DNA of 64,000 bases from JARRQJ01 sp963810615 (GTDB lineage: Bacteria; Pseudomonadota; Gammaproteobacteria; DRLM01). The notes below the pieces were generated by a model that saw only the letters and a list, made by a program, of their open reading frames with translations, was not told the origin of the DNA and made no database searches. The position numbers and the translations under genes are program-made. The stretch covers positions 434,001-498,000 of the forward strand of contig CAWEOA010000007.1 in NCBI GenBank assembly GCA_963810615.1, read 5' to 3'. Positions 42,883 through 51,020 of this stretch are shown piece after piece (within the stretch, counting starts at the first letter, position 1; each line of letters starts with the position of its first letter).

Positions 42883-44042
42883 GCTGTCTCTATCAGCCGT
42901 ACTTTATTATCCTCAACCCGCAGGCCGGCCTCGCCGCGCAAGACCGTCAGCAGGGTTTCTCCCGCCAGTTTGCGCCGCCAGCCCTGCAAGACTTGCACCT
43001 CCATGTCGCCCTGTACCAGGCGCTCCAGCTCCTTACGCGAGGTGATCAGCGCAGGATTGACGGCATGCTGTTCACCCAGCATCCGTGCCGTCGTCAATAG
43101 CAGTTCCATAACGGCCTCCTGTTCGGCGCTGGCGCGTGGATAGGCATGCTCGGCGGGTAAAGGCGCCGGTTCCCGGTTTTTACTCTCGGCGACGATCTTC
43201 AGCAGGGCTTCGCCGTGCTTATTAAGTACTTGGGCATTCACGCCCCGGATACGCGATAAGCCCGACCTATCGCCGGGCTGAAGTTTGGCTATGTCCAGGA
43301 GATTCTCATCGCGCAGTAACCAATTGCGGGGCCGGTCTTCGCTGCGCGCGGTTTGCTCGCGCCATGCGCCAAGGGCTTGCAGGGTAGCAAGGCGCTGACC
43401 GCGCACTTGCTGAAAACCTTTTACCCGCAGCCAAGCCTGCTCGGGTGGACGATCGTAATGCGCGGGGTCGGTCAGGGCGGCAAAGTCGTCGCCGAGCCAG
43501 TCCAATCGCTGTAATTGTTCCAGTTTGCCTCGCAGCTCGGGATACAGCTGCGCCAGGTAGCGCACATCATCGGCGGCATAATGGAGTTGTTCGGCGCTGA
43601 GCGGACGCTGTGACCAGTCGGTGCGGGTATGGGTCTTGCTCAAATGTACGCCGGTAAAGGCCTCTACCAGGGCGGCATAACCCATTTGTTCCGGATGACC
43701 CAATAAAGGCGCCGCCAACTGCGTATCGAAGATCGGCTGGGGCAAGACGCCGCGCAAGTGATAAAAGATCTCCAGGTCTTGTCGCGCTGCATGCATGACA
43801 TTTAAGGTCCTGGAGTCATACAGAAGATCAACTAACCTATCTATATTGTTGATGGATATGGGGTCTATGCATGCGATGACTTGCGGGGTGGCGATCTGCA
43901 GCAAGCACAGTTTGGGGAAATAGGTACTTTCGCGCATAAACTCGGTGTCGACGGCCAGCCACGGCACACCCTGGAGCTGGGAACACAGATTTTCCAGGTC
44001 GTGGGCCGTATCGATCACAAGATAGTCATTGAGATTATTCAT
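42879..44042 (-). CDS. rnd: Ribonuclease D
   Basis: 3'-5' exoribonuclease that trims tRNA and other small-RNA precursors. The 387-residue protein has the DEDDy nuclease motifs VDTEFMRES, MHAARQDLEIF and YAADDVRYL, followed by two HRDC domains (about 210-290 and 300-375). ATG 44042 gives MNNLNDYLVIDT; a longer frame to 44156 reads into the terminator of the upstream RNA module and is rejected. The small-RNA-like modules precede it on the same strand. Confidence 0.94.
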   Translation of the reverse strand: MNNLNDYLVIDTAHDLENLCSQLQGVPWLAVDTEFMRESTYFPKLCLLQIATPQVIACIDPISINNIDRLVDLLYDSRTLNVMHAARQDLEIFYHLRGVLPQPIFDTQLAAPLLGHPEQMGYAALVEAFTGVHLSKTHTRTDWSQRPLSAEQLHYAADDVRYLAQLYPELRGKLEQLQRLDWLGDDFAALTDPAHYDRPPEQAWLRVKGFQQVRGQRLATLQALGAWREQTARSEDRPRNWLLRDENLLDIAKLQPGDRSGLSRIRGVNAQVLNKHGEALLKIVAESKNREPAPLPAEHAYPRASAEQEAVMELLLTTARMLGEQHAVNPALITSRKELERLVQGDMEVQVLQGWRRKLAGETLLTVLRGEAGLRVEDNKVRLIETA

Positions 44043-44123
44043 GGCGCGCAGCATAGCAAGCGCAGCGCAGCGCGGCCACCTCATGCTTAGGAGGCCGATG
44101 CGGAAGTCAAAATCAGAGGGGAT

Positions 44124-44212
44124 AAAAAAGCCCCGGCACTTGGCATGCCGGGGCACAGGGTGGCCGAGACGGCGACTTAGGGTGTTGGGGGGATGAGGGT
44201 ATCGCCGTCTCG
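44124..44212 (-). ncRNA. Candidate small RNA A: C-rich stem-loop plus terminator
   Basis: On the minus strand, an 11-bp perfect stem CGAGACGGCGA / TCGCCGTCTCG (44212-44202 with 44175-44165) encloses a 26-nt loop beginning TACCCTCATCCCC and rich in C and A. The linker GCCACCCTGT follows, then a 9-bp terminator stem GCCCCGGCA / TGCCGGGGC (44154-44146, 44138-44130) and TTTTTT. GATAAT (44224-44219) sits at the right distance for transcription to begin at the first base of the stem, though no good -35 box was found. The module resembles candidate B in loop, linker and terminator. Confidence 0.6.
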
Positions 44213-44276
44213 AATACTATTATCGACAGCTACAGTTTCAATACTGTGAATCAAGTCACAGAATCGATTTGGCTTT

Positions 44277-44360
44277 AAAAAAAGCCCCAATCATGGATTG
44301 GGGCTCAGTGGGTGGCTCAGATAGCGGCATGGGGGGGTGGGGATGAGAGTAGCCGCTACC
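44277..44360 (-). ncRNA. Candidate small RNA B: related C-rich stem-loop plus terminator
   Basis: On the minus strand, the stem TAGCGGC / GCCGCTA (44358-44352, 44328-44322) encloses a 23-nt loop beginning TACTCTCATCCCC and continuing with seven Cs. Then comes the linker with GCCACCC and a 10-bp terminator stem AGCCCCAATC / GATTGGGGCT (44305-44296, 44292-44283) with TTTTTTT. It lies about 110 bases after the purB stop codon on the same strand, so it could be a purB 3'-UTR product. No independent promoter is obvious. Confidence 0.6.
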
Positions 44361-44473
44361 TGTGTCATGGGGCGTATCGGTTTTTCCCGACTGAACTTTA
44401 GTTCCGGCTTATACCGCATTCTACAGCAATGAGGCCGCAAGCTACCTTCTCGGCAGCTTAAATTGACTCTTAG

Positions 44474-45841
44474 TTAGATGCGTTTAGCCTGTTCCGGGGC
44501 ATTGCCGATATAGCCTGCGGGCGTGAGGGTCAGCAACCTGTCCTTTTCTACTGCCGGAATATCCAGGCCTTTGATAAAGGCGTGGAGCGTTTGCGGAGTG
44601 ATCGCTTGGCCGCGGGTAAGGGCCTTGAGTTTTTCATAAGGTGTTTCGATGCCATAACGGCGCATTACCGTTTGTATGGCTTCCGCCAGAACTTCCCAAC
44701 AGGCATCCAAGTCGCCTGCCATCCGTTCCGGATCGGCCTCAAGCTTGGATATACCCTTGAGTGCCGAGCGGTAGGCGAGGGTGCTGTGAGCGATACCGAC
44801 CCCGAGATTGCGCAGCACAGTGGAATCGGTAAGATCTCTTTGCCAGCGTGATACCGGCAACTTGCTGCTGAGGTGATGGAACAGGGCATTGGCCAAGCCC
44901 AAATTGCCCTCGGCATTTTCGAAGTCTATAGGATTGACCTTATGGGGCATGGTCGATGAGCCCACTTCGTTGGCAACAGTCTTTTGCTTGAAATAGCCGA
45001 TCGATATATAGCTCCAAACATCGCGACAAAAATCCAGTACCACGGTATTGAAGCGGCTCACTGCATCAAAATATTCCGCGACGTAATCGTGCGGCTCGAT
45101 TTGCGTGGTATACGGGTTCCATTCCAGGCCAAGGCCGGTAACAAAATCCCGGGCCAGTGCTTCCCAATCCACGTCGGGGTAGGCCGCGAAGTGGGCATTG
45201 TAGTTGCCGACGGCGCCATTGATCTTTCCTAAAACGGACACGCCGAGCAACTGCTCGCGCTGGCGCTTCAAACGATAAACCACGTTGGCCATCTCTTTGC
45301 CGAGGGTGGTGGGTGAGGCCGGCTGACCATGGGTGCGGGATAGCATGGCTTGGTCGGCATATCGATGGGCCAGGCGAGTGACGGCTGCAATGACTTCATC
45401 CATTACCGGCAGGATGATCTGGCTGCGCGCCTCACGCAGCATCAGGGCATAAGCGAGGTTGTTGATGTCTTCCGAGGTGCAGGCGAAATGGGTAAATTCG
45501 CCTATGGTTTCCAGTTCGCGGTTTCCCGTCATCTTTTCCTTGAGAAAATACTCTACGGCCTTGACGTCGTGGTTGGTGGTTGTTTCGATATTTTTAATGC
45601 GCTGCGCATCCTCGAGATCGAAATTCTCGGCGATATTATCGAGAACCTTGCCGGCATGGTGGCTGAGGGCGGGCACTTCGGCGATCGCAGCGCTACCCGC
45701 CAATAGTTGCAGCCAGCGTACCTCGACCAGGACGCGGTGGCGCATGAGTCCGTATTCACTGAAAATCGGTCGCAGGTCAGCTGTCTTGTCGTTGTAGCGG
45801 CCGTCAAGTGGGGAAATTGCCGTCAGTGAAGAAAGGTCCAT
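44474..45841 (-). CDS. purB: Adenylosuccinate lyase
   Basis: Catalyses two fumarate-releasing steps, in IMP synthesis and in AMP synthesis from IMP. The 455-residue protein matches the E. coli type. It starts LSSLTAISPLDGRYNDKT and has TSEDINNLAYALML, SRTHGQPASPTTLGKE and the superfamily signature GSSTMPHKVNPIDFENAEG. It lies downstream of hflD and mnmA on the same strand, the order found in E. coli (mnmA-hflD-purB). The two small-RNA-like modules follow it. Confidence 0.97.
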   Translation of the reverse strand: MDLSSLTAISPLDGRYNDKTADLRPIFSEYGLMRHRVLVEVRWLQLLAGSAAIAEVPALSHHAGKVLDNIAENFDLEDAQRIKNIETTTNHDVKAVEYFLKEKMTGNRELETIGEFTHFACTSEDINNLAYALMLREARSQIILPVMDEVIAAVTRLAHRYADQAMLSRTHGQPASPTTLGKEMANVVYRLKRQREQLLGVSVLGKINGAVGNYNAHFAAYPDVDWEALARDFVTGLGLEWNPYTTQIEPHDYVAEYFDAVSRFNTVVLDFCRDVWSYISIGYFKQKTVANEVGSSTMPHKVNPIDFENAEGNLGLANALFHHLSSKLPVSRWQRDLTDSTVLRNLGVGIAHSTLAYRSALKGISKLEADPERMAGDLDACWEVLAEAIQTVMRRYGIETPYEKLKALTRGQAITPQTLHAFIKGLDIPAVEKDRLLTLTPAGYIGNAPEQAKRI

Positions 45842-45921
45842 GGTAACTCCGCGTAATTCACAGGGTTGCCATTATACCCTATGCCTGAACGGATGGTCTT
45901 CGGTGTCAGGCGGCGTTTGTG

Positions 45922-46548
45922 TCAGATGCGATTCAGCAGGCGTTGCGCTTCGGCAAGCAGTTTGCGGCGACCGAAAAGCAGCTGGAGGCGATTGCCGCCG
46001 CATTGCCGCCAGAGTACCGAGGAACGGATCGCCGCCAGCAACAGGCTGCGCACGGCATTGGCGACTTCCGGATTGGAGAGATGGCCTTGCTCTCCCGAGA
46101 CGATAATCCTCGGGGTCAGGGTGCTCACCGTGTCGCTGTAACATCCTGCGAGATTGGCCAGGACATTGCTGTGGGTCATGGAAAAATGCTCGCTTTGCAG
46201 GCGGGCACGTTCAATCCCGGACCCGATACTCTGCAACATTTCCGGTTTTTTAGCCAACTGTCGTTCGAGGTAGAGCACGCCGATGGCATATTTTACTATC
46301 TGTGCCTTATGCGGGATTTGCTTGCCGGACAGGTGTTCCAACAGTCCTTGCAAGCCAAGGCGCACACCCGCGACACCGCCGAAGATCGCTGCGCTGCTGG
46401 GGGGGTTGACCTCGAAGATGCTGTGAATACTGGTCTGGAAGGCCTCCGGGTCGGCACGGCCTTTTTCGGCCATTTGCTGTACCAGGCCGGCGGCCTGAAA
46501 AATTCCGGCGAGGGCCAGGGTACGATCGGTGATACTGCGTTGTGCCAT
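45922..46548 (-). CDS. hflD: High frequency lysogenization protein HflD homologue
   Basis: A 208-residue, mostly helical protein of the HflD (YcfC) family, peripheral to the inner membrane in E. coli, where it binds the lambda CII activator. Its housekeeping role is unclear. Matching parts are DRTLALAGIFQAAGLVQQMA, IFEVNPPS, RYAIGVLYLERQLAKK-like KYAIGVLYLERQLAK and the C-terminal RLLLAAIRSSVLWRQCGG-like stretch. It lies between mnmA and purB as in other Gammaproteobacteria, 18 bp from mnmA. Confidence 0.92.
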   Translation of the reverse strand: MAQRSITDRTLALAGIFQAAGLVQQMAEKGRADPEAFQTSIHSIFEVNPPSSAAIFGGVAGVRLGLQGLLEHLSGKQIPHKAQIVKYAIGVLYLERQLAKKPEMLQSIGSGIERARLQSEHFSMTHSNVLANLAGCYSDTVSTLTPRIIVSGEQGHLSNPEVANAVRSLLLAAIRSSVLWRQCGGNRLQLLFGRRKLLAEAQRLLNRI

Positions 46549-46566
46549 GGTCTCCAGCCGGATAGA

Positions 46567-47706
46567 TCAGTGCAGAGTTTGTTCGATGATGCCGCCGCCC
46601 AAACAGACATCGTCTTGATAAAACACGACCGATTGTCCCGGCGTCACGGCGCGTTGCGGCTGTTCAAATTGGACGATAAAACAGCTGTCTTCATTTAGGG
46701 AAAGCACGCAGTCCTGCTCCGTCTGGCGGTAGCGGGTCTTGGCTCGGCAGCGAAGGGGTAGGGCAGGCGGATCGCCGGCCACCCAATGCAGCGCACCGGC
46801 CTGTAAGCCGCGCCGGTAAAGCAGGGGATGGTCGTGACCCTGGGCGACGATGAGGGTGTTGCTCGCCATGATCTTATCCACCACGTACCACGGGTTTTCA
46901 TCCGAGCCTTTGCGCCCGCCGATGCCGATGCCTTTGCGTTGACCCAAGGTGTAATACATCAAGCCGTTGTGGGTGCCCAGGCATTCTCCATCGGGAGTGC
47001 GGATCTCGCCCGGTTGCGCCGGGAGATAGTGCGAAAGGAATTTATTGAAGTCCCGTTCGCCGATGAAACAGATGCCGGTACTGTCTTTTTTGGCGGCGTT
47101 GTCGAAACCCTGCTCGGCAGCGATGCGCCTTACCTCGGATTTTTGCAGTTCGCCTATCGGAAACAGGCTGCGCGCCAGTTGGGCCTGCCCCAGGGTGTAG
47201 AGGAAATAGGTCTGATCCTTGCTCGTGTCCCGAGCCTTGAGTAACTGATAGCGACCGTCTATTTCGCGAATACGCGCATAGTGACCGGTGGCGATATAGT
47301 CCGCGCCTTGGGCGAGCGCATAATCAAGGAAGGCCTTGAACTTGATTTCCTTGTTACACAGGATATCGGGGTTCGGCGTGCGGCCGCGGCGATATTCGTC
47401 CAGAAAATACGCAAACACTCTTTGCCAATACTCCTGCGAAAAATCGATGGCGTCGAGTTCGATGCCGAGGATGTCGCACACGCCGAGGGCATCGCGCGCA
47501 TCTTCGGCGGCGGTGCACGGGAATTCAGGATTGGTTTCCTGCCAGTTCCGCATAAAGACCCCATGTACGCTATAGGCCTGGCGTTGCAGTAGATAGGCCG
47601 CTACCGACGAATCCACACCCCCGGACATACCGACGGCCACTCGCTTTTGCGAGCCCGAAAAATACTGTTCGTGCGCGTTTGGCTGCGAAGGATTGTTCAT
47701 GTTCAT
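46567..47706 (-). CDS. mnmA: tRNA-specific 2-thiouridylase MnmA
   Basis: Thiolates U34 of tRNA-Lys, -Glu and -Gln. In the 379-residue protein the PP-loop is VGMSGGVDSSVAAYLL, the catalytic cysteines lie in NPDILCNKEIKF and DSTGICFIGERDF, and tRNA-contact stretches include TGHYARI and GQRKGIGIGG. Two ATGs, 47706 and 47700, both serve equally well as start. Sulfur would come through the Tus relay, whose genes are not in this window. Confidence 0.96.
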   Translation of the reverse strand: MNMNNPSQPNAHEQYFSGSQKRVAVGMSGGVDSSVAAYLLQRQAYSVHGVFMRNWQETNPEFPCTAAEDARDALGVCDILGIELDAIDFSQEYWQRVFAYFLDEYRRGRTPNPDILCNKEIKFKAFLDYALAQGADYIATGHYARIREIDGRYQLLKARDTSKDQTYFLYTLGQAQLARSLFPIGELQKSEVRRIAAEQGFDNAAKKDSTGICFIGERDFNKFLSHYLPAQPGEIRTPDGECLGTHNGLMYYTLGQRKGIGIGGRKGSDENPWYVVDKIMASNTLIVAQGHDHPLLYRRGLQAGALHWVAGDPPALPLRCRAKTRYRQTEQDCVLSLNEDSCFIVQFEQPQRAVTPGQSVVFYQDDVCLGGGIIEQTLH

Positions 47707-47727
47707 CGGGCAGGCAACAGGCTGGAT

Positions 47728-48180
47728 TTAGAGCGCTGGAAAATCAGTGTACAACTCCAGTGGATAGCGTTTACCGCTGCGATAATCATCGATGCAACGT
47801 AATACCAACGGACTGCGGTGTTGCGGGCTGCGCGCCACTATGTCATCCCGCGTCAGCCACCAGGTGCGTATTATACCGGTATCCAGCGCCTGATGGGGAT
47901 CATGGTCATGGCAGGTTCCAGTAAAGCAAAAGCGCAGATAGGTGATCCGATTTTCCGGGCTGGTCCATTGATATATCCCGCAAAGCGCGGTCGGTTGGAA
48001 GTGCCACGCGGTCTCTTCACGGGTTTCGCGTACTACCGCATCGAGTAGATTCTCTCTCGGTTCCACATGACCGGCAGGCTGATTGTAGACGGTCCTTCCC
48101 CCGCTGAACTCTTCCACGAGCAGAAAGTGTCCCTCCTGCTCGATGACCGCGGCGACGGTGATGTGGGAGCTGTCATCCAT
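47728..48180 (-). CDS. nudJ: NUDIX phosphohydrolase, NudJ type
   Basis: A 150-residue Nudix enzyme. The Nudix box begins GHVEPRENLLDAV and ends RETREETA, giving all metal-binding glutamates. Starting HITVAAVIEQEGHFLLVEE and its place next to mnmA match E. coli NudJ, a hydrolase of HMP-PP and nucleoside di- and triphosphates. Substrate is inferred by synteny only. Confidence 0.88.
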   Translation of the reverse strand: MDDSSHITVAAVIEQEGHFLLVEEFSGGRTVYNQPAGHVEPRENLLDAVVRETREETAWHFQPTALCGIYQWTSPENRITYLRFCFTGTCHDHDPHQALDTGIIRTWWLTRDDIVARSPQHRSPLVLRCIDDYRSGKRYPLELYTDFPAL

Positions 48181-48198
48181 GGAAAAACTATAACATGA

Positions 48199-48759
48199 TC
48201 ATGATGGGCGCCGGGAATCCCGGACCGGGATGACGCGATACTCCCCCGGCGCCAGTCGGTCCAGCGTCCACTCTCCGATACGGTGGCGGATCAAGCGCAA
48301 CGTGGGATAACCAACGGCCGCGGTCATACGCCGCACCTGCCGATTGCGGCCCTCGCGGATGGTGAGACGCAACCAGGCAGTGGGGATGTTGGCGCGGTGG
48401 CGGATGGGCGGGATGCGCGGCCAAACATCAGGTGCAGTAATCAATTCCGCCTCGGCGGGGGCGGTCAACCCATCTTTGAGCACTACCCCATTGCGTAAGC
48501 GGGTAAGCGCATCCGGGTCCGGTTCGCCTTCCACCTGCACCCAATAACTCTTTGCCAGTTTATGGCGGGGGTCGGCAATGCGGTGTTGCAGCTGCCCATG
48601 ATCGGTCAATACCACCAGGCCTTCGCTGTCACGGTCGAGGCGGCCGGCGGGATACACCTCTTTGATGGGGATGTAATCGGCCAGGGTAGTGCGGCCGGCG
48701 GCATCGGTAAACTGGCTAAGGACATCGTAGGGTTTATTGAATAAAACGATCTGCGCCAT
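48199..48759 (-). CDS. rluE: 23S rRNA pseudouridine synthase RluE
   Basis: A 186-residue RsuA-family synthase without an S4 domain, as in RluE, which modifies U2457 of 23S rRNA in E. coli. It begins IVLFNKPYDVLSQF; the catalytic aspartate is in PAGRLDRDSEGLVVLT (D42 by count), and REGRNRQVRRMTAAVG is the family's conserved C-terminal motif. Divergent from icd, as in many Gammaproteobacteria. Confidence 0.93.
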   Translation of the reverse strand: MAQIVLFNKPYDVLSQFTDAAGRTTLADYIPIKEVYPAGRLDRDSEGLVVLTDHGQLQHRIADPRHKLAKSYWVQVEGEPDPDALTRLRNGVVLKDGLTAPAEAELITAPDVWPRIPPIRHRANIPTAWLRLTIREGRNRQVRRMTAAVGYPTLRLIRHRIGEWTLDRLAPGEYRVIPVRDSRRPS

Positions 48760-48845
48760 GATTTAAATTCGGGATTAGCGAGGGATGGGGGCAAGCTGTT
48801 AGAATAGCCGTTTTGTGCTGCCCCACGCATCATTAGGAGAGAGGC

Positions 48846-50102
48846 ATGGCATACGACAAGATTCAGGTACCCCGTGACGGCGAAGTGATTGCGGTTGCCG
48901 CATCCGGCGCGCTTGATGTCCCCGACCGTCCCATCATCCCCTTCATAGAAGGGGATGGTATCGGTATCGATATCACCCCGGTGATGCGCAGTGTGGTGGA
49001 TGCGGTGGTGGCTAAGGCCTATGACGGGCGCCGTTCCATTGCCTGGATGGAGATTTACGCGGGCGAGAAGGCCACGCGGATCTATGGACAGGACGTGTGG
49101 CTCCCCGGCGAGACGCTTGAAGCCTTGCGCCAATTCTCGGTGGGGATCAAAGGTCCCTTGACCACCCCGGTAGGCGGCGGTATTCGCTCCCTCAATGTGG
49201 CGATGCGTCAGGACTTGGATCTTTATCTATGCCTGCGGCCGGTGCGCTACTATCCGGGGACGCCCAGCCCGGTCAAGGCGCCGGAAAAGGTCGATATGGT
49301 TATCTTCCGCGAGAATTCGGAGGATATCTATGCGGGTATCGAGTGGGCGGCGGAGACCCCCGAAGCGCAGAAGCTCATCAAATTTTTACAGCAGGAAATG
49401 GGGGTCAAGAAGATCCGTTTCCCGGACAGTTCCGGCATCGGTATCAAACCCGTGTCCCGCGAGGGTACGGAACGCCTGGTGCGTAAGGCCATCCAGTACG
49501 CCATTGATAATGATCGCGCCTCGCTGACCCTGGTGCACAAAGGCAATATCATGAAGTTTACCGAAGGCGCTTTTAAGAACTGGGGGTATGCGCTGGCCAA
49601 GCGGGAATTCGGCGCCGAGGAGATCGACGACGGCCCCTGGTGCCGATTCACCAATCCCAAGAGCGGACGGGAGATCATCATGAAAGATGTGATCGCCGAT
49701 GCCTTTCTTCAGGAAATCCTGTTGCGTCCCGAGTCCTTTGACGTGATTGCCACGCTCAACCTCAACGGCGATTACATCTCGGATGCCTTGGCGGCGCAAG
49801 TGGGCGGTATCGGCATCGCGCCGGGCGCGAATCTGTCCGATACGGTGGGGCTGTTCGAGGCGACCCACGGCACCGCGCCTAAATATGCGGGAAAGAATGA
49901 GGTCAATCCCAGTTCATTGATCCTGTCGGCGGAGATGATGCTGCGTCATATGGGCTGGGTAGAGGCGGCCGACCTGATCGTTAAAGGGGTAGGGGGCGCC
50001 ATTGCGGCCGGGACGGTCACCTACGATTTGGCGAGACTGATGCCCTCAGCCACCCAACTCAGCTGTTCGGCCTTTGGGGATGCCGTTATCAACCAAAGTT
50101 AA
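48846..50102 (+). CDS. icd: NADP-dependent isocitrate dehydrogenase
   Basis: TCA-cycle enzyme producing 2-oxoglutarate, CO2 and NADPH. The 418-residue protein matches the E. coli type: IPFIEGDGIGIDITP, the substrate loop RSLNVAMRQDLDLYLCLRPV (the Ser is the residue that IDH kinase phosphorylates in E. coli), FRENSEDIYAGIEW, KGNIMKFTEGAFKNWGY and LNGDYISDALAAQVGG. AGGAGAG precedes the ATG. It begins the icd-cspD-clpSA block. Confidence 0.97.
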   Translation: MAYDKIQVPRDGEVIAVAASGALDVPDRPIIPFIEGDGIGIDITPVMRSVVDAVVAKAYDGRRSIAWMEIYAGEKATRIYGQDVWLPGETLEALRQFSVGIKGPLTTPVGGGIRSLNVAMRQDLDLYLCLRPVRYYPGTPSPVKAPEKVDMVIFRENSEDIYAGIEWAAETPEAQKLIKFLQQEMGVKKIRFPDSSGIGIKPVSREGTERLVRKAIQYAIDNDRASLTLVHKGNIMKFTEGAFKNWGYALAKREFGAEEIDDGPWCRFTNPKSGREIIMKDVIADAFLQEILLRPESFDVIATLNLNGDYISDALAAQVGGIGIAPGANLSDTVGLFEATHGTAPKYAGKNEVNPSSLILSAEMMLRHMGWVEAADLIVKGVGGAIAAGTVTYDLARLMPSATQLSCSAFGDAVINQS

Positions 50103-50183
50103 AGGCGCACAAAGTCGTGGCGGTCTACTCTCAAGAATAGCCGCCCAAAAACTCTATCGGGCAGATAACTAGCGTTTAAAGCT

Positions 50184-50399
50184 TCAGTTGCTAGCCGGGC
50201 GGATGCTGGCTGCCATCCAGCCCTTAGGTCCTTGCTGGACTTGGAACTCCACCTTCTGGCCCTGCTTTAAAGTTCGATATCCCTCCATCTCTATCGCTGA
50301 GAAATGGGCAAATATCTCTTCTCCCCCCTCATCCGGTGTAATGAAGCCGTAACCCTTTACATTACTGAACCATTTTACTATCCCGGTCGCAGTTTTCAT
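50184..50399 (-). CDS. cspD: Cold-shock domain protein, CspD-like
   Basis: A 71-residue single cold-shock domain with RNP1 (KGYGFITP) and RNP2 (EIFAHFSAI). The position between icd and clpS, divergent from clpS, is that of cspD in E. coli and Pseudomonas, where the protein is induced in stationary phase and binds single-stranded DNA. The cold-shock paralogues look alike, so the D assignment relies on synteny. Confidence 0.9.
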   Translation of the reverse strand: MKTATGIVKWFSNVKGYGFITPDEGGEEIFAHFSAIEMEGYRTLKQGQKVEFQVQQGPKGWMAASIRPASN

Positions 50400-50517
50400 T
50401 GCCTACCCTCTCATGCATTACGACGGCCCCTCTTAGCCGTTACCACACCGCTAGAGATCCTCGTACCGCATCGGATCTCCCTCCCAGCTCGATACGTCAT
50501 GAGCAATAGAACTTTGC

Positions 50518-50537
50518 CTTGGACACTGTCGTCCAAG
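50518..50537. repeat. Short perfect hairpin in the cspD-clpS divergent region
   Basis: CTTGGAC (50518-50524) and GTCCAAG (50531-50537) form a 7-bp stem with a 6-nt loop, 118 bases upstream of cspD and 128 upstream of clpS. It could be an operator or, if transcribed, part of a cspD leader. Confidence 0.35.
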
Positions 50538-50664
50538 TAAGTATTATTGTCAAGATTCCGGGTTTTTTTATGGTGTTAGGAATGTTTTGACGCCGTTGGT
50601 GTCACATAATAGCGTCTATGGCTCAAGAGATTCACTTTTCGGTTCGTTATAGTAGGTGGGAACT

Positions 50665-50991
50665 ATGAGTACTCGTCGTCCGGATGGGACGCAGGACGGG
50701 GATGGCTTAGCAGTCGAGGCGGTAAAGCCGAAACTTAAGCAACCCCCGCTGTACAAGGTGATGATCATGAACGATGACTTCACCCCTATGGACTTTGTAG
50801 TGGACGTATTGCAGAAATTTTTTGGTATGGACATGGGGAAGGCTACCGAGATTATGTTACATGTGCATACCCGAGGGATGGGCGTATGTGGGGTTTATAC
50901 CCGGGATGTAGCGGAAACCAAGGTCCATCAGGTGAATAATTATTCTAGGGAAAATCAACACCCGCTCCTGTGCACTATGGAGAAGGCTTAG
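50665..50991 (+). CDS. clpS: ATP-dependent Clp protease adaptor ClpS
   Basis: N-recognin that delivers proteins with Leu, Phe, Tyr or Trp at the N-terminus to ClpAP. The 108-residue protein has a disordered N-terminal tail (1-30) needed for delivery, the pocket residues in VMIMNDDFTPMDFVVDVL and the His in MLHVHTRGMGVCG, and it ends RENQHPLLCTMEKA. ATG 50665 follows AGGTGGG. clpA begins 29 bases downstream. Confidence 0.96.
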   Translation: MSTRRPDGTQDGDGLAVEAVKPKLKQPPLYKVMIMNDDFTPMDFVVDVLQKFFGMDMGKATEIMLHVHTRGMGVCGVYTRDVAETKVHQVNNYSRENQHPLLCTMEKA

Positions 50992-51020
50992 GGGTTACAT
51001 TAGGAAGTTGGAGTAACTTC

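Noticed and set aside
44124..44360. Repeats at 44.1-44.4 kb as a CRISPR or tandem-repeat array
   Set aside because: Only two units with diverged stems and different spacing; each has its own terminator, which fits RNA genes rather than an array.
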